Shown here in pieces: positions 49,843-58,092 of a stretch of 64,000 bases of DNA. Below the pieces are notes generated by a model. The model had not been told where the DNA came from. It worked only from the letters and a program-made list of their open reading frames with translations, and ran no database searches. Numbering within the stretch: the first letter of the stretch is position 1; each line of letters begins with the position of its first letter. Position numbers and translations under genes: made by a program. This stretch comes from Leifsonia sp. fls2-241-R2A-40a (GTDB lineage Bacteria; Actinomycetota; Actinomycetes; Actinomycetales; Microbacteriaceae), in NCBI RefSeq assembly GCF_030209575.1, contig NZ_JARVRS010000001.1:2356001-2420000 (forward strand), in the 5' to 3' direction.

Positions 49843-51120
49843 GTGCCCTCCGCCCGATTCGCGCCCGGCTCCGTTGCGCCGCGTTGGGTCATCCGCCTCG
49901 TCGTGGTGACCGCGCTCGTCGGCGTCGGCGCGGGCGTCGGGGGCGGTCTGGTGTACCTGGGCCTCCACGCGCTGCAGCACCTCGCCTTCGGCTACTCCGA
50001 GGGCGACTTCTTCGAGGGCCTCCTGGATGCGCCGCCCGTCAATCGCGTCGTCGCGCTCGCCGTCGCGGGCGTCCTGGGCGGTGTGGGATGGTGGGCGCTG
50101 CGTCGCTGGGGACGGCGCGCTCCGGCGCACGCCGTGGTGTCCGTGGAGCAGGCGGTCAACGGCCGCAGGATGCCTCCCGTGGTCACCCTCCTCAACGCCG
50201 CCCTGCAGGTGATCATCGTCGGGCTGGGCGCCTCCATCGGCCGGGAGGTCGCGCCGCGCGAGGTGGGGGCGCTGTGGGCCGGCTGGCTGGCGGAGCGCGC
50301 GGGCGTATCGGCGCGGGAGCGGCGCATCCTGGTCGCCTGCGGCGCCGGTGCCGGCCTCGCCGCCGTGTACAACGTCCCCTTCGGCGGGGCCGTGTTCGCC
50401 GTGGAGATCCTGCTGGCCGAGATCAGCTTCGCGACCGTGCTGCCCGCGTTCGCCGCGTCCGCGATCGCGGCGCTGGTCGCGCGCATCTGGGTGCCCGCGA
50501 ACCCGCTGTACCTGGTGCAAGAGATGCACCTGACCCCGACGGTGGTCGTCTGGTCGGTGCTGGCCGGCCCGCTGCTCGGGCTCGCTGCCATCGGCTTCGT
50601 CCGTGCCGCCCGTTTCGCGCAGGATCACCGCCCGAAGTCGTGGGGCATCCTGATCGTGATGCCGCTGACCTTCGTCGCGGTCGGTGTCGCCTCCCTCTGG
50701 CTGCCCGCCATCCTGGGCAACGGGCGCGCGCTCGGTCAGCTGGCGTTCGCAGCGTCCGTACCGGTGCTGCTCATCCTGCTGATGACGGTCGTCAAGGCGG
50801 CGGCGACGGTCGGCACCATCGGCGCCGGCGCCGCGGGCGGCACCCTCACCCCGTCCCTGGCGATCGGAGCCGGCCTCGGCCTCGCCGGCGGCGCCGCCTG
50901 GAACCTCCTCTGGCCCGGCGCCGAGCTCCCCGCCTTCGCGCTGATCGGCGCGGCCGCCTTCCTCGCCGTGACGATGCGAGCCCCCCTCACCGCGCTACTG
51001 CTGACCATGGAGTTCACGAACCAGGGCCCCGACCTGCTCGTCCCCGTGATGCTCTGCATCACGGGGGCGGTCGGCGTCGGCTACCTGCTCGAGCGCACGA
51101 GGGTCACCGGCGTCGCGTAG
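49843..51120 (+). CDS. CLC-family chloride channel/antiporter
   Basis: A 425-residue CLC protein with about ten or more helices. The selectivity motifs are modified: GLGASIGREVAPREVGALWAG corresponds to GxGREGP (gating Glu kept), and ACGAGAGLAAVYNVPFGGAVFAVE to the second ion-binding region; GTIGAGAAGGTLTPSLAIGAGLG is the third. No CBS domains. GTG 49843 follows TACGCT by exactly 6 nt (leaderless). It moves chloride or another anion, perhaps as a proton antiporter. Confidence 0.88.
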   Translation: MPSARFAPGSVAPRWVIRLVVVTALVGVGAGVGGGLVYLGLHALQHLAFGYSEGDFFEGLLDAPPVNRVVALAVAGVLGGVGWWALRRWGRRAPAHAVVSVEQAVNGRRMPPVVTLLNAALQVIIVGLGASIGREVAPREVGALWAGWLAERAGVSARERRILVACGAGAGLAAVYNVPFGGAVFAVEILLAEISFATVLPAFAASAIAALVARIWVPANPLYLVQEMHLTPTVVVWSVLAGPLLGLAAIGFVRAARFAQDHRPKSWGILIVMPLTFVAVGVASLWLPAILGNGRALGQLAFAASVPVLLILLMTVVKAAATVGTIGAGAAGGTLTPSLAIGAGLGLAGGAAWNLLWPGAELPAFALIGAAAFLAVTMRAPLTALLLTMEFTNQGPDLLVPVMLCITGAVGVGYLLERTRVTGVA

Positions 51121-51150
51121 GCGCGCGCCCCCGCGTGCCGGCGCGCCCGC

Positions 51151-51410
51151 CTTCCGTCGGAGATCCCGCCCCCATCGTCGGAGATCCGCCGCCCGCACGC
51201 CTAAATCTCCTGCCCCACCGCGGTCCGTCGGAGTTTCGCGGCCGATCCTCCGACGTAACGAGTCGCACAGGCGCCCGCCCGCTTCCGTCGGAGATCCCGC
51301 GCCGGACGTCGGAGATCCGTCGCCCCTGGCCCGACTCTCCTGCCCTACCGCAGTCCGTTGGAGATCCAAGACGATCTTCCTACGTCACCGTTCAGTGAAG
51401 TGCCAGACGC
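51151..51410. repeat. Diverged 130-bp tandem repeat with CGTCGGAGATC units
   Basis: Two copies (from 51151 and 51282) share order and spacing: CGTCGGAGATC at 51155, 51176 and (variant) 51226 in the first, and at 51286, 51307 and (variant) 51356 in the second, with CTCCTGCCC(C/T)ACCGC in each. The third unit of copy 1 pairs with CTCCGACG at 51248-51255 to make a hairpin; in copy 2 this has decayed. No gene is seen in this 300-base gap between the CLC gene and tRNA-Lys. Confidence 0.75.
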
Positions 51411-51419
51411 GGGGAAGGG

Positions 51420-51492
51420 TGGGCCCGGTGGGGCTCGAACCCACGACCCGCGGATTAAAAGTCCGATGCTCTGCCAACTGAGCTACAGGCCC
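51420..51492 (-). tRNA. tRNA-Lys (anticodon UUU)
   Basis: The minus strand folds into a 73-nt cloverleaf: acceptor GGGCCTG paired with CGGGCCC (one G-U), D-arm GCTCAGTTGGCAGAGC, anticodon loop CTTTTAA and T-arm GTGGGTTCGAGCCCCAC with TTCGA. Discriminator base is A; the CCA end is not encoded. The anticodon TTT reads lysine codons. Confidence 0.96.
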
Positions 51493-51549
51493 TCGCTGTC
51501 CAATCTAGCGTGGATTCACCCGGTCTGGTCGCAGGGGCAGAATGGGAGG

Positions 51550-52179
51550 ATGTCTGACCGCTTCCACAAGCCCGCCTTGTTCACGAGCGGGATGTTCGAG
51601 GCCTTCATGGGCGGCGAGGATCCTGCGCAGATCACCCGAGTGGCGCACGAGACGGCGCGCGCTCTGCTGGCGCGCGTCCGCGAGAACCCGGATCCGGAGG
51701 TCGTGGACCGCCTGGTCGCCTTTACCGACGCGCACGGCATCGACGCGCTCGCCGAACTGTGGTCGCGGTCGAATCCACGCACCCTGCCCGGCGCCCTGTG
51801 GCGCATCTACCTGCTGCGACTTCTGATCCGGCAGGATGCGGAGGGCACCGCCTACCTGTACCAGCGCGGCAGCGAGGTGCTCGGGTCGATCGATGCCGTC
51901 GTTGCGGGGGCGCCCAACCCGACCGGCCCGACGGAGATCACCGAGTTGGCCGACCGCATCCTGCGCGGGCTGTTCGAGGGCGACTTCGCCGTGGCGCTCG
52001 ATCGTGCCGCCGCTTTCTGCCGCGTCGCCGCCGCCGGTGCTGCGTCGGTGGCCGACGATCGCGACGTCCTCGACCCGGAACGCGCGAGCGAACTCACGAC
52101 GCGCGCGCTGCGCTTCACGCGCACGGCGGAGGAGCTGGCCGCGTGCGCACGGCTGTGGCGCTCCGACTCCCTCGACTGA
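51550..52179 (+). CDS. Conserved-looking protein of unknown function
   Basis: A 209-residue, mostly helical, acidic protein with no signal peptide or membrane helix. The N-terminus FHKPALFTSGMFEAFMGGEDPAQITRVAHETARALLARV and the central LPGALWRIYLLRLLIRQDAEGTAYLYQRG look structured and are not low complexity, but I recognise no domain. CAGAAT ends 6 nt before the ATG (leaderless). It is read away from tRNA-Lys and precedes the sigK leader. I assign no function. Confidence 0.7.
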   Translation: MSDRFHKPALFTSGMFEAFMGGEDPAQITRVAHETARALLARVRENPDPEVVDRLVAFTDAHGIDALAELWSRSNPRTLPGALWRIYLLRLLIRQDAEGTAYLYQRGSEVLGSIDAVVAGAPNPTGPTEITELADRILRGLFEGDFAVALDRAAAFCRVAAAGAASVADDRDVLDPERASELTTRALRFTRTAEELAACARLWRSDSLD

Positions 52180-52265
52180 CCACGGCCGGCCGTCAACCGG
52201 GTATGCCCGGATTTCCCGTTCTCGGGCTGCGAACGCCACGCCCGGCGCTCGCGGAACCGCTCCTG

Positions 52266-52271
52266 TACACT
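52266..52271 (+). promoter_or_regulatory. -10 box of the sigK-rskA transcript
   Basis: TACACT fits TANNNT; a start about 7 nt on would fall at the base of the structured leader (52279). No clear -35 is visible, which would be compatible with a non-housekeeping sigma factor. Confidence 0.45.
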
Positions 52272-52278
52272 GGATGTC

Positions 52279-52356
52279 GCCGGGCCGCAGTAACCCCGGG
52301 CTCCAAAACTAGCCGCTCCGAGCGGCCTCGCGCCGAGAGGCGTTCTGCGGCCCGGC
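52279..52356 (+). promoter_or_regulatory. Structured leader RNA before sigK, unassigned
   Basis: A closing stem of 12 perfect pairs (GCCGGGCCGCAG 52279-52290 with 52345-52356) encloses two hairpins: GCCGCT-CCG-AGCGGC (52312-52326) and CGCC-GAGA-GGCG (52331-52342) with a GNRA tetraloop. A run of four U follows the stem (ACTTTTC). The fold resembles a three-way-junction cis-regulatory RNA or an attenuator. The sigK start lies 60 bases further. Confidence 0.6.
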
Positions 52357-52416
52357 ACTTTTCTGTCAGGAACAGCGCATGATGCGCCGGCAGACCGGAT
52401 GAGAAGCGGAGACGAC

Positions 52417-52977
52417 GTGGACGACGCCCCTGCGGTCGATCTCGACGCTCTCCTCGTCCGCACGGCGACCGGCGACCAGGAGGCGTTCTCACGCTTCTAC
52501 GACCTGACCGCGTCGCGGGTCCTCGGCCTCATCCGTCGCCTGCTCATCGACGCGGCCCAGTCCGAGGAAGTGGCCCAGGAAGTCTTCCTCGAGGCGTGGC
52601 AATCCGCTACCCGTTTCGATCCGAATAAGGGTCGAGCGCAGACGTGGATCATGACGATGGCACACCGGCGCGCCGTGGACCGGATCCGCGCCTCCCAGGC
52701 GTCGCGCGACCGGGATACGGCCGTGGGCATCCGTGATCTGCCGACCGCCTACGACCAGGTGGCCGAGACAGTGGAGGTTCGTGTGGAGCACGAGAGGGTG
52801 GAGGTGGCGATGGCGAAACTGAGTGAGCCGCAACGCCGAGCCGTCACCCTGGCCTACTACGGCGGTCTGAGCCAGTCGGAGGTCGCAGCGGAGTTGGGGA
52901 TCCCGCTAGGCACAGCCAAGACTCGGCTGCGCGATGCGATGATACGGCTGCGAGAGGAACTGGGGGTGACGACATGA
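52417..52977 (+). CDS. sigK: ECF RNA polymerase sigma factor SigK
   Basis: A 186-residue extracytoplasmic-function sigma factor. Region 2 is DQEAFSRFYDLTASRVLGLIRRLLIDAAQSEEVAQEVFLEAWQSATRFDPNKGRAQTWIMTMAHRRAVDRIRA, region 4 is LSEPQRRAVTLAYYGGLSQSEVAAELGIPLGTAKTRLRDAMIRLRE. GTG 52417 is preferred because GGAG lies 5 nt upstream; ATG 52399 would add 6 residues. The stop overlaps the start of the RskA-type anti-sigma gene by 4 bases, the arrangement known for mycobacterial sigK-rskA. Confidence 0.9.
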   Translation: MDDAPAVDLDALLVRTATGDQEAFSRFYDLTASRVLGLIRRLLIDAAQSEEVAQEVFLEAWQSATRFDPNKGRAQTWIMTMAHRRAVDRIRASQASRDRDTAVGIRDLPTAYDQVAETVEVRVEHERVEVAMAKLSEPQRRAVTLAYYGGLSQSEVAAELGIPLGTAKTRLRDAMIRLREELGVTT

Positions 52978-53768
52978 CCGACGACGAGCGCCTGAGCGCG
53001 CACGACGACGCACGCCTCGGCTACCGCCTCGGGGCGGACGATGAGCAGGAGGCTCGCGTGTTCGAAGACGTCGCGGCCCAGCTCGCCCTCTCGAGTGAAC
53101 CGGTCGAACCGCGCCCCGAACTGAAGGCCGCTCTGTTCGCCCGGCTTGCGGACACCCCGCAGTTGCCGGCTCAGGATGCGGCGTCGAGCGTCGGAGAACA
53201 GAGCGTCGGAGAACAGAGCGTCGAAGAACAGCCCGACCCGCTGCCGGAGCAGCAGGCTCCTGCGGCCGCGCAGCCCGGCCGTGCCGAGCGCGCCGCGCAG
53301 CGCCGCTGGTTCCAGCGCCCGGGGCTGATCCTGGCCGCCGCCGCTGCAGCCGTGGTCCTGTTCGTCGGCGGAGCGTTCGTGGGCTCGACCCTCTCGGGCA
53401 CCAATTCCTACCAATCGCAGCAGGCGTCCGCGCTGGCGGAGATCAACGCAGCGCCGGACGCTCAGAGAGCGACCGCGGAGGTCGCCGGCGGCGGAACAGC
53501 CACCCTCGTGTGGTCGGGCGAGCTCGGGCGCTCCGCCCTCGTTGCCAACGACCTCCCGGCCCTCCCGGACAACAAGACGTACGAGCTCTGGTACATGCGC
53601 GACGGAACCGCGATCCCCGCCGGGACCCTGGACCCTGCCGCCTCCGGATCGAGCTGGCGCGTCCTGACCGGCGACATGGCCGCAGGCGACACCGTCGGCG
53701 TGACCGTCGAGCCGCGCGGCGGCTCCGACAAGCCGACGACCCAGCCCCTCGTCACCATCGCCTCCTAG
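52974..53768 (+). CDS. rskA: Anti-sigma-K factor RskA
   Basis: A 264-residue single-span membrane protein: a cytoplasmic sigma-binding domain (1-60), a variable linker, one helix (LILAAAAAAVVLFVGGAFVGS) and an extracytoplasmic RskA domain (NKTYELWYMRDGTAIPAGTL). It holds SigK until released by regulated proteolysis. The linker contains three 15-base tandem repeats (53187-53231) encoding SVGEQSVGEQSVEEQ. The ATG overlaps the sigK stop. Confidence 0.9.
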   Translation: MTDDERLSAHDDARLGYRLGADDEQEARVFEDVAAQLALSSEPVEPRPELKAALFARLADTPQLPAQDAASSVGEQSVGEQSVEEQPDPLPEQQAPAAAQPGRAERAAQRRWFQRPGLILAAAAAAVVLFVGGAFVGSTLSGTNSYQSQQASALAEINAAPDAQRATAEVAGGGTATLVWSGELGRSALVANDLPALPDNKTYELWYMRDGTAIPAGTLDPAASGSSWRVLTGDMAAGDTVGVTVEPRGGSDKPTTQPLVTIAS

Positions 53769-53800
53769 CAGGCCCCCGACCGGCCCCGCCGACTAGCCCC

Positions 53801-53858
53801 CGAGCACAGGAAAAATGCCGCCCCAGCACGTGCTGAGGCGGCATTTTCCCTGTGCTCG
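53801..53858. repeat. CGAGCACAGG palindromic repeat, 22-bp arms, between rskA and pstB
   Basis: The arm CGAGCACAGGAAAAATGCCG continues to 53822 and pairs with 53837-53858 at 21 of 22 positions; the loop contains the smaller palindrome AGCACGTGCT. It is the longest of three related elements in this window (others at 39397 and 17492). Lying between convergent genes it probably serves as a terminator in both directions. Confidence 0.75.
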
Positions 53859-53880
53859 CGGGCCCGACGCATCGGGCCCG
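53859..53880. terminator. Second stem-loop between rskA and pstB
   Basis: CGGGCCCGA, loop CGCA, TCGGGCCCG: a perfect 9-bp hairpin directly abutting the palindromic repeat and ending 7 bases before the pstB stop. It probably terminates the pst transcript. Confidence 0.65.
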
Positions 53881-53887
53881 AGGCGGA

Positions 53888-54667
53888 TCAACCGAAGCGG
53901 CCGGAGACGTAGTCCTCGGTGGCCTGGACGGTCGGGTTGGAGAAGATCTGGTTCGTGTCGTTGTACTCGATGAGCTTGCCCGGCTTGCCGGTGCCCGCGA
54001 TGTTGAAGAACGCGGTGCGGTCCGAGACGCGCGACGCCTGCTGCATGTTGTGCGTCACGATCACGATCGTGTAATCGTTCTTGAGCTCCTCGATCAGGTC
54101 CTCGATCGCGAGGGTGGAGATCGGGTCGAGCGCCGAGCACGGCTCGTCCATCAGCAGGACGTCGGGGGAGACAGCGATCGCGCGGGCGATGCAGAGACGC
54201 TGCTGCTGGCCGCCCGAAAGGCCGGAGCCCGGGAGGTTCAGGCGGTCCTTGACCTCGTTCCACAGGTTGGCACCCTGGAGCGACGACTCGACCAGCTCGT
54301 CGGCCTCGTTCTTCGACATCCGCCGGTTGTTCAGCTTCACGCCGGCGAGGACGTTGTCGCGGATGCTCATCGTCGGGAACGGGTTGGGCCGCTGGAAGAC
54401 CATGCCGACCTGACGGCGCACCAGCACCGGGTCGACGCCGGCACCGTAGAGGTTGTTGCCGTCGATGAGCACCTCGCCCTCGACGTACGCGCCGGGGATG
54501 ACCTCGTGCATGCGGTTCAGCGTGCGGAGGAACGTCGACTTGCCGCATCCCGACGGACCGATGAATGCGGTGACGGTGCGGGGCTCGATGGTGAGCGACA
54601 CGCCTTCGACGGCACGGAAGTTGCCGTAGTAGACGTTGAGGTCGTTGACTTCGATGCGCTTGGACAC
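53888..54667 (-). CDS. pstB: Phosphate ABC transporter ATP-binding protein
   Basis: A 259-residue ATPase driving high-affinity phosphate uptake. Walker A is GPSGCGKST, the signature [17 protein letters not shown], Walker [14 protein letters not shown] and H-loop [10 protein letters not shown], with the PstB-typical [18 protein letters not shown]. It is the last gene of pstSCAB on the minus strand, 34 bases after pstA. Confidence 0.97.
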   Translation of the reverse strand: MSKRIEVNDLNVYYGNFRAVEGVSLTIEPRTVTAFIGPSGCGKSTFLRTLNRMHEVIPGAYVEGEVLIDGNNLYGAGVDPVLVRRQVGMVFQRPNPFPTMSIRDNVLAGVKLNNRRMSKNEADELVESSLQGANLWNEVKDRLNLPGSGLSGGQQQRLCIARAIAVSPDVLLMDEPCSALDPISTLAIEDLIEELKNDYTIVIVTHNMQQASRVSDRTAFFNIAGTGKPGKLIEYNDTNQIFSNPTVQATEDYVSGRFG

Positions 54668-54701
54668 TTTTTTCCTTGACTTTTCGGGTGGCGGTCGCGG
54701 G

Positions 54702-55796
54702 TCAGCGGCCGTACTTGGGAGCGAAGACCTTGGCGATGATGCGGCCGACCAGGTTCAGGAGCATCACGATGATGATCAGGGCGAGCGCCCCGGTCCAGGC
54801 CCGGTCGATGGAGGCCTGCGCGTGCAGCCCGGCCGCCTGCGTGTACTGCGTGTACACGAACACCGGGAGCGTCATCATCCGGTCGTTGAAGAGGTCGTAG
54901 TTCATGCTGGTGGTGAAGCCGGCGACGATCAGCAGGGGAGCCGTCTCGCCGATGACGCGGGCGATCGCGAGCATGACACCGGTCACGATGCCGGCGATCG
55001 ACGTCGGCAGGACGACCTTGAGCACCGTCAGCCACTTCGGGACGCCCAGGGCGAGGGATGCCTCGCGCAGTTCGTTGGGGACGATCCGGAGGATCTCCTC
55101 GCAGGAGCGGACGACCACGGGGATCATCAGGACCGACAGCGCGACGGCGCCCATGAAGCCGTTGCGGATGCCCGGGCCGAAGAACAGGGCGAACAGCGCG
55201 TAGGCGAAGAGTCCGGCGACGATCGACGGGATGCCCGTCATGACGTCGACGAAGAACGTGATGCCGCGTGCGAGCATCCCGCGCCCGTACTCCACGAGGT
55301 AGATCGAGGTCAGCAGGCCGATCGGGACGGAGATGACCGCAGCCATGAGGGTGATCTCGAGGGTTCCGACGATGGCGTGGAGGGCGCCGCCGCCGTCACC
55401 GATCACGTTGCGCATCGACTCGGAGAAGAACGCGATGTCGAAGCGCGCGAGGCCCTGGGCGACCACCGTCCAGCCGAGCGAGATGAGCGGGAGCAGCGCG
55501 ATGATGAACGCGGTGGCCACCAGCGAGGTGACCAGCCGGTCCGCCGCCTTGCGGCGCCCCTCGACCAGCAGGGAGGTGGTGTAGATCGCGATGTCGAACA
55601 GCACCGTTCCGAAGAACACGGCGCCGACGATGTTGAAGTCCTTGGTGGCTCCGCTCGCCGCGAGCATGGCGAAGATCGCCACGAAGACGACCCAGGAGGC
55701 GACGAGCATCGTCCACGGTGCCCAGCCGGGCAGCTTGCCGGCGGTGTAGGAGTTCGCGAGGGGACGCGGGGCGGCGGTCGCGGTCGTGGTGGCCAT
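54702..55796 (-). CDS. pstA: Phosphate ABC transporter permease PstA
   Basis: A 364-residue permease. After an extra N-terminal part with two or three helices (about 25-105), the core shows [22 protein letters not shown] and the EAA-type loop [29 protein letters not shown], then [15 protein letters not shown]. It is longer than the E. coli protein (about 296) because of the N-terminal extension. The ATG shares one base with the pstC stop. Confidence 0.95.
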   Translation of the reverse strand: MATTTATAAPRPLANSYTAGKLPGWAPWTMLVASWVVFVAIFAMLAASGATKDFNIVGAVFFGTVLFDIAIYTTSLLVEGRRKAADRLVTSLVATAFIIALLPLISLGWTVVAQGLARFDIAFFSESMRNVIGDGGGALHAIVGTLEITLMAAVISVPIGLLTSIYLVEYGRGMLARGITFFVDVMTGIPSIVAGLFAYALFALFFGPGIRNGFMGAVALSVLMIPVVVRSCEEILRIVPNELREASLALGVPKWLTVLKVVLPTSIAGIVTGVMLAIARVIGETAPLLIVAGFTTSMNYDLFNDRMMTLPVFVYTQYTQAAGLHAQASIDRAWTGALALIIIVMLLNLVGRIIAKVFAPKYGR

Positions 55797-56743
55797 CAGT
55801 TCGCTCCAGAGAAGGCCTTGCGGCGGCTGACGATGTAGCGGGCGAGCATGTTGATGAGCAGCGTCACCACGAACAGCACGAGGCCGGAGGCGATGAGCGC
55901 GTTCACGCCGATGCCGGTCGCCTCGGGGAACTGCAGGGCGATGTTCGCCGCGATCGTGTTCGGGCTCTGCGCCTGCAGCACCGCGATCTTGACGATCAGG
56001 GCCGGCGACAGCACCATCGCGATGGCGAGCGTCTCGCCGAGGGCGCGGCCGAGGCCGAGCATCGCGGCCGAGATGATCCCGCTGCGGGCGAAGGGCAGCA
56101 CGGCCATCTTCACCATCTCCCAGCGGGTCGCACCGAGGGCGAGGGCGGCTTCCTCGTGGAGGCGCGGGGTCTGCAGGAAGATCTCTCGGCAGATCGCGGT
56201 CATGATCGGGATGACCATGACGGCCAGGACGAGTCCGGCGGTGAGGATGGTGCGCCCGGTGCCGGAGACCGGCGGGGCGAAGAGGGGGATCCAGCCGAGG
56301 TTGTCGCCCAGCCAGACGTAGAACGGCTGGACGAACGAGGAGAGCGTCGCGATGCCCCAGAGGCCGAAGACGACCGACGGAACGGCCGCGAGGAGGTCGA
56401 TGATGTAGCCCAGCACCGAGGCGACCCGGCGGGGCGCGTAGTGCGAGATGAAGAGGGCGATACCGAGAGAGAGCGGCGTCGCGATGAGGAGGGCGATGAT
56501 GGCGGCCCAGATGGTGCCGAAGACGAGCGGCCACACCCAGGACCAGAAGTTCGTGGCGTTGTTGGGGAGCTCGCCGGCGCCGGCGAAGAGGGCCGGGATG
56601 CTCTGGACGACCAGGAAGATCGCAACAGCGGCCAGGGTGGCGAGGATCAGGGACCCCGCGACGATCGTGCTGCTGGAGAAGACGCGGTCGCCGAGGCGGA
56701 CCTTCGCCTTCGGCCTGATGGCTCCTGCGGTTCCGGCGGTCAT
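55796..56743 (-). CDS. pstC: Phosphate ABC transporter permease PstC
   Basis: A 315-residue permease with six helices. Core segments are YIIDLLAAVPSVVFGLWGIATL and the ATPase-contact loop LHEEAALALGATRWEMVKMAVLPFARSGI followed by GLGRALGETLAIAMVL. It is the partner of PstA and lies 99 bases downstream of pstS. Confidence 0.95.
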   Translation of the reverse strand: MTAGTAGAIRPKAKVRLGDRVFSSSTIVAGSLILATLAAVAIFLVVQSIPALFAGAGELPNNATNFWSWVWPLVFGTIWAAIIALLIATPLSLGIALFISHYAPRRVASVLGYIIDLLAAVPSVVFGLWGIATLSSFVQPFYVWLGDNLGWIPLFAPPVSGTGRTILTAGLVLAVMVIPIMTAICREIFLQTPRLHEEAALALGATRWEMVKMAVLPFARSGIISAAMLGLGRALGETLAIAMVLSPALIVKIAVLQAQSPNTIAANIALQFPEATGIGVNALIASGLVLFVVTLLINMLARYIVSRRKAFSGAN

Positions 56744-56842
56744 TCCTTGCTTTCTCTCATCGGGTGCGCCCGCGAGGGCGGCTGAGGACGGAAGCGCCGC
56801 TCGGCCCGGGCTGTGGTGCAGCCCAGGCCGAGCGGTCCGTTG

Positions 56843-57937
56843 TTACTTGATGCTGGCCGCGGCCTTGGAGACCTTGTCGGACAGGTCGCTCGACAGCGGG
56901 GCCGAGCCGGCCTGCTCTGCGGCGGCCTTCTGGGCGTCGCCCGAGATGATGTAGTCGACGTAGCCCTTGACCAGCTCCGCCTTGCTGGCGTCCTTGTACT
57001 GCTGGCAGGCGATCACGTAGGAGACCAGCACGAGCGGCCAGGCGCCCTTGGAGGTGTCCTTGCGGTTGATCTTGATCGCCAGGTCGTTGGCCTCGCGACC
57101 GTCGGCGATCGGGGAGGCGGCGACCACGGCGGCAGCACCGTCGGCGCTGATCTTCTCGTAGTTGTCGCCGACCTTGAGCTGGGCGATGCTGAGGCCCGCC
57201 GAGCCCGACTCGTCGATGTAGGTGATCGAGTTCTTCGCGTTCTTGGTGGCGTCCGCGACACCCGAGGTGCCCTTGGCTGCGTCACCGACCTGGAACGGGA
57301 AGGTCTGTCCGGCCGGAGCGGTCCAGACGTCGGGGGCGTTCGCCGCGAGGTAGTCGGTGAAGTTCTGCGTGGTGCCCGAGTCGTCGGAGCGGTGCACGAC
57401 CGTGATCGGGGCCGACGGGAGCGTGGCGCCCGAGTTCTGGTCCTTGATCTTGGCGTCGTCCCAGGTGGTGATCTTGCCCGAGAAGATGCCGGCGATGGTC
57501 GCGGCGTCCAGCTTGAGGTCCTTCACGCCGTCCACGTTGTACGCGATGGCGATCGGGGAGATGTAGACCGGGAGGTCGATGCCCTTGCTGTTGGCGGCGC
57601 AGCCGGCGAACGTGGAGGCGAGCTCCTCGTCCTTCAGCGCGGCGTCCGAGCCGGCGAAGTCCGCGGCACCCGAGATGAAGCTCTTGCGGCCCGCGCCGGA
57701 GCCCTGCGGGTCGTAGTTGATGGTGACCTTCGGGTTGGCCTGCTGGAAGCCGGCGGCCCAGACGGTCTGCGCCGCGCCCTGGGCGGACGAGCCGATGCCG
57801 TTCAACGTGCCGGAGAGGTTGGAGGCCTTTGCCGTCGTGGTCGACGGAGTGCTGCCTTCGTTCGCCGCACACGCGGTGAGAGAGATGGCGGCGGCGGCAA
57901 GGAGAGCCACGGGAGCGCCGATGCGCTTGAGTTTCAC
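56843..57937 (-). CDS. pstS: Phosphate-binding lipoprotein PstS
   Basis: A 364-residue periplasmic-type binding protein anchored as a lipoprotein (lipobox SLTAC, Cys23). Phosphate-contact motifs are GIGSSAQGAAQTVW, YDPQGSGAGRKSFISGAADFAGSDAAL and VHRSDDSGTTQNFTDYL. GTG 57937 has GAAGGGA 5 nt upstream. It heads the pst operon behind a PHO-box-like triple repeat. Confidence 0.95.
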   Translation of the reverse strand: MKLKRIGAPVALLAAAAISLTACAANEGSTPSTTTAKASNLSGTLNGIGSSAQGAAQTVWAAGFQQANPKVTINYDPQGSGAGRKSFISGAADFAGSDAALKDEELASTFAGCAANSKGIDLPVYISPIAIAYNVDGVKDLKLDAATIAGIFSGKITTWDDAKIKDQNSGATLPSAPITVVHRSDDSGTTQNFTDYLAANAPDVWTAPAGQTFPFQVGDAAKGTSGVADATKNAKNSITYIDESGSAGLSIAQLKVGDNYEKISADGAAAVVAASPIADGREANDLAIKINRKDTSKGAWPLVLVSYVIACQQYKDASKAELVKGYVDYIISGDAQKAAAEQAGSAPLSSDLSDKVSKAAASIK

Positions 57938-57993
57938 AGTTGTCCCTTCGGGGATCAGTAACAACAGGACGGGGCCGGTGCGACCCGCGTGTG

Positions 57994-58059
57994 ACGCTAT
58001 TCCCGATGTCTGTCCAGAGTCCCCCGCAGCGGTAAACGGAAGGTTAACGCCGGGTGTTC
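57994..58059 (-). promoter_or_regulatory. PHO box and -10 of the pst operon
   Basis: On the minus strand GAACACC, GTTAACC and GTTTACC repeat with an exact 11-bp period (plus-strand positions 58053-58059, 58042-58048, 58031-58037), the layout of actinobacterial PhoP sites. TAGCGT at 57999-57994 is a suitable -10 about 32 bases downstream, so the repeats overlap the -35 area as for an activator. Confidence 0.7.
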
Positions 58060-58092
58060 TCTTCGTCCTGTGGTCCTGTGAATCCGCGCAAC

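Noticed and set aside
51151-51410. Possible CRISPR array
   Set aside because: The CGTCGGAGATC units have irregular spacing, belong to a two-copy 130-bp duplication, and no cas genes are present.
52279-52356. tRNA or SRP RNA in the sigK leader
   Set aside because: There is no T-loop TTCGA, anticodon arm or acceptor end, and no SRP core sequence. It reads as a closed junction with two hairpins only.
54702-56534. A 610-residue fused PstA with a long N-terminus
   Set aside because: The extra part is the out-of-frame shadow of pstC. ATG 55796 fits the family and overlaps the pstC stop by one base.
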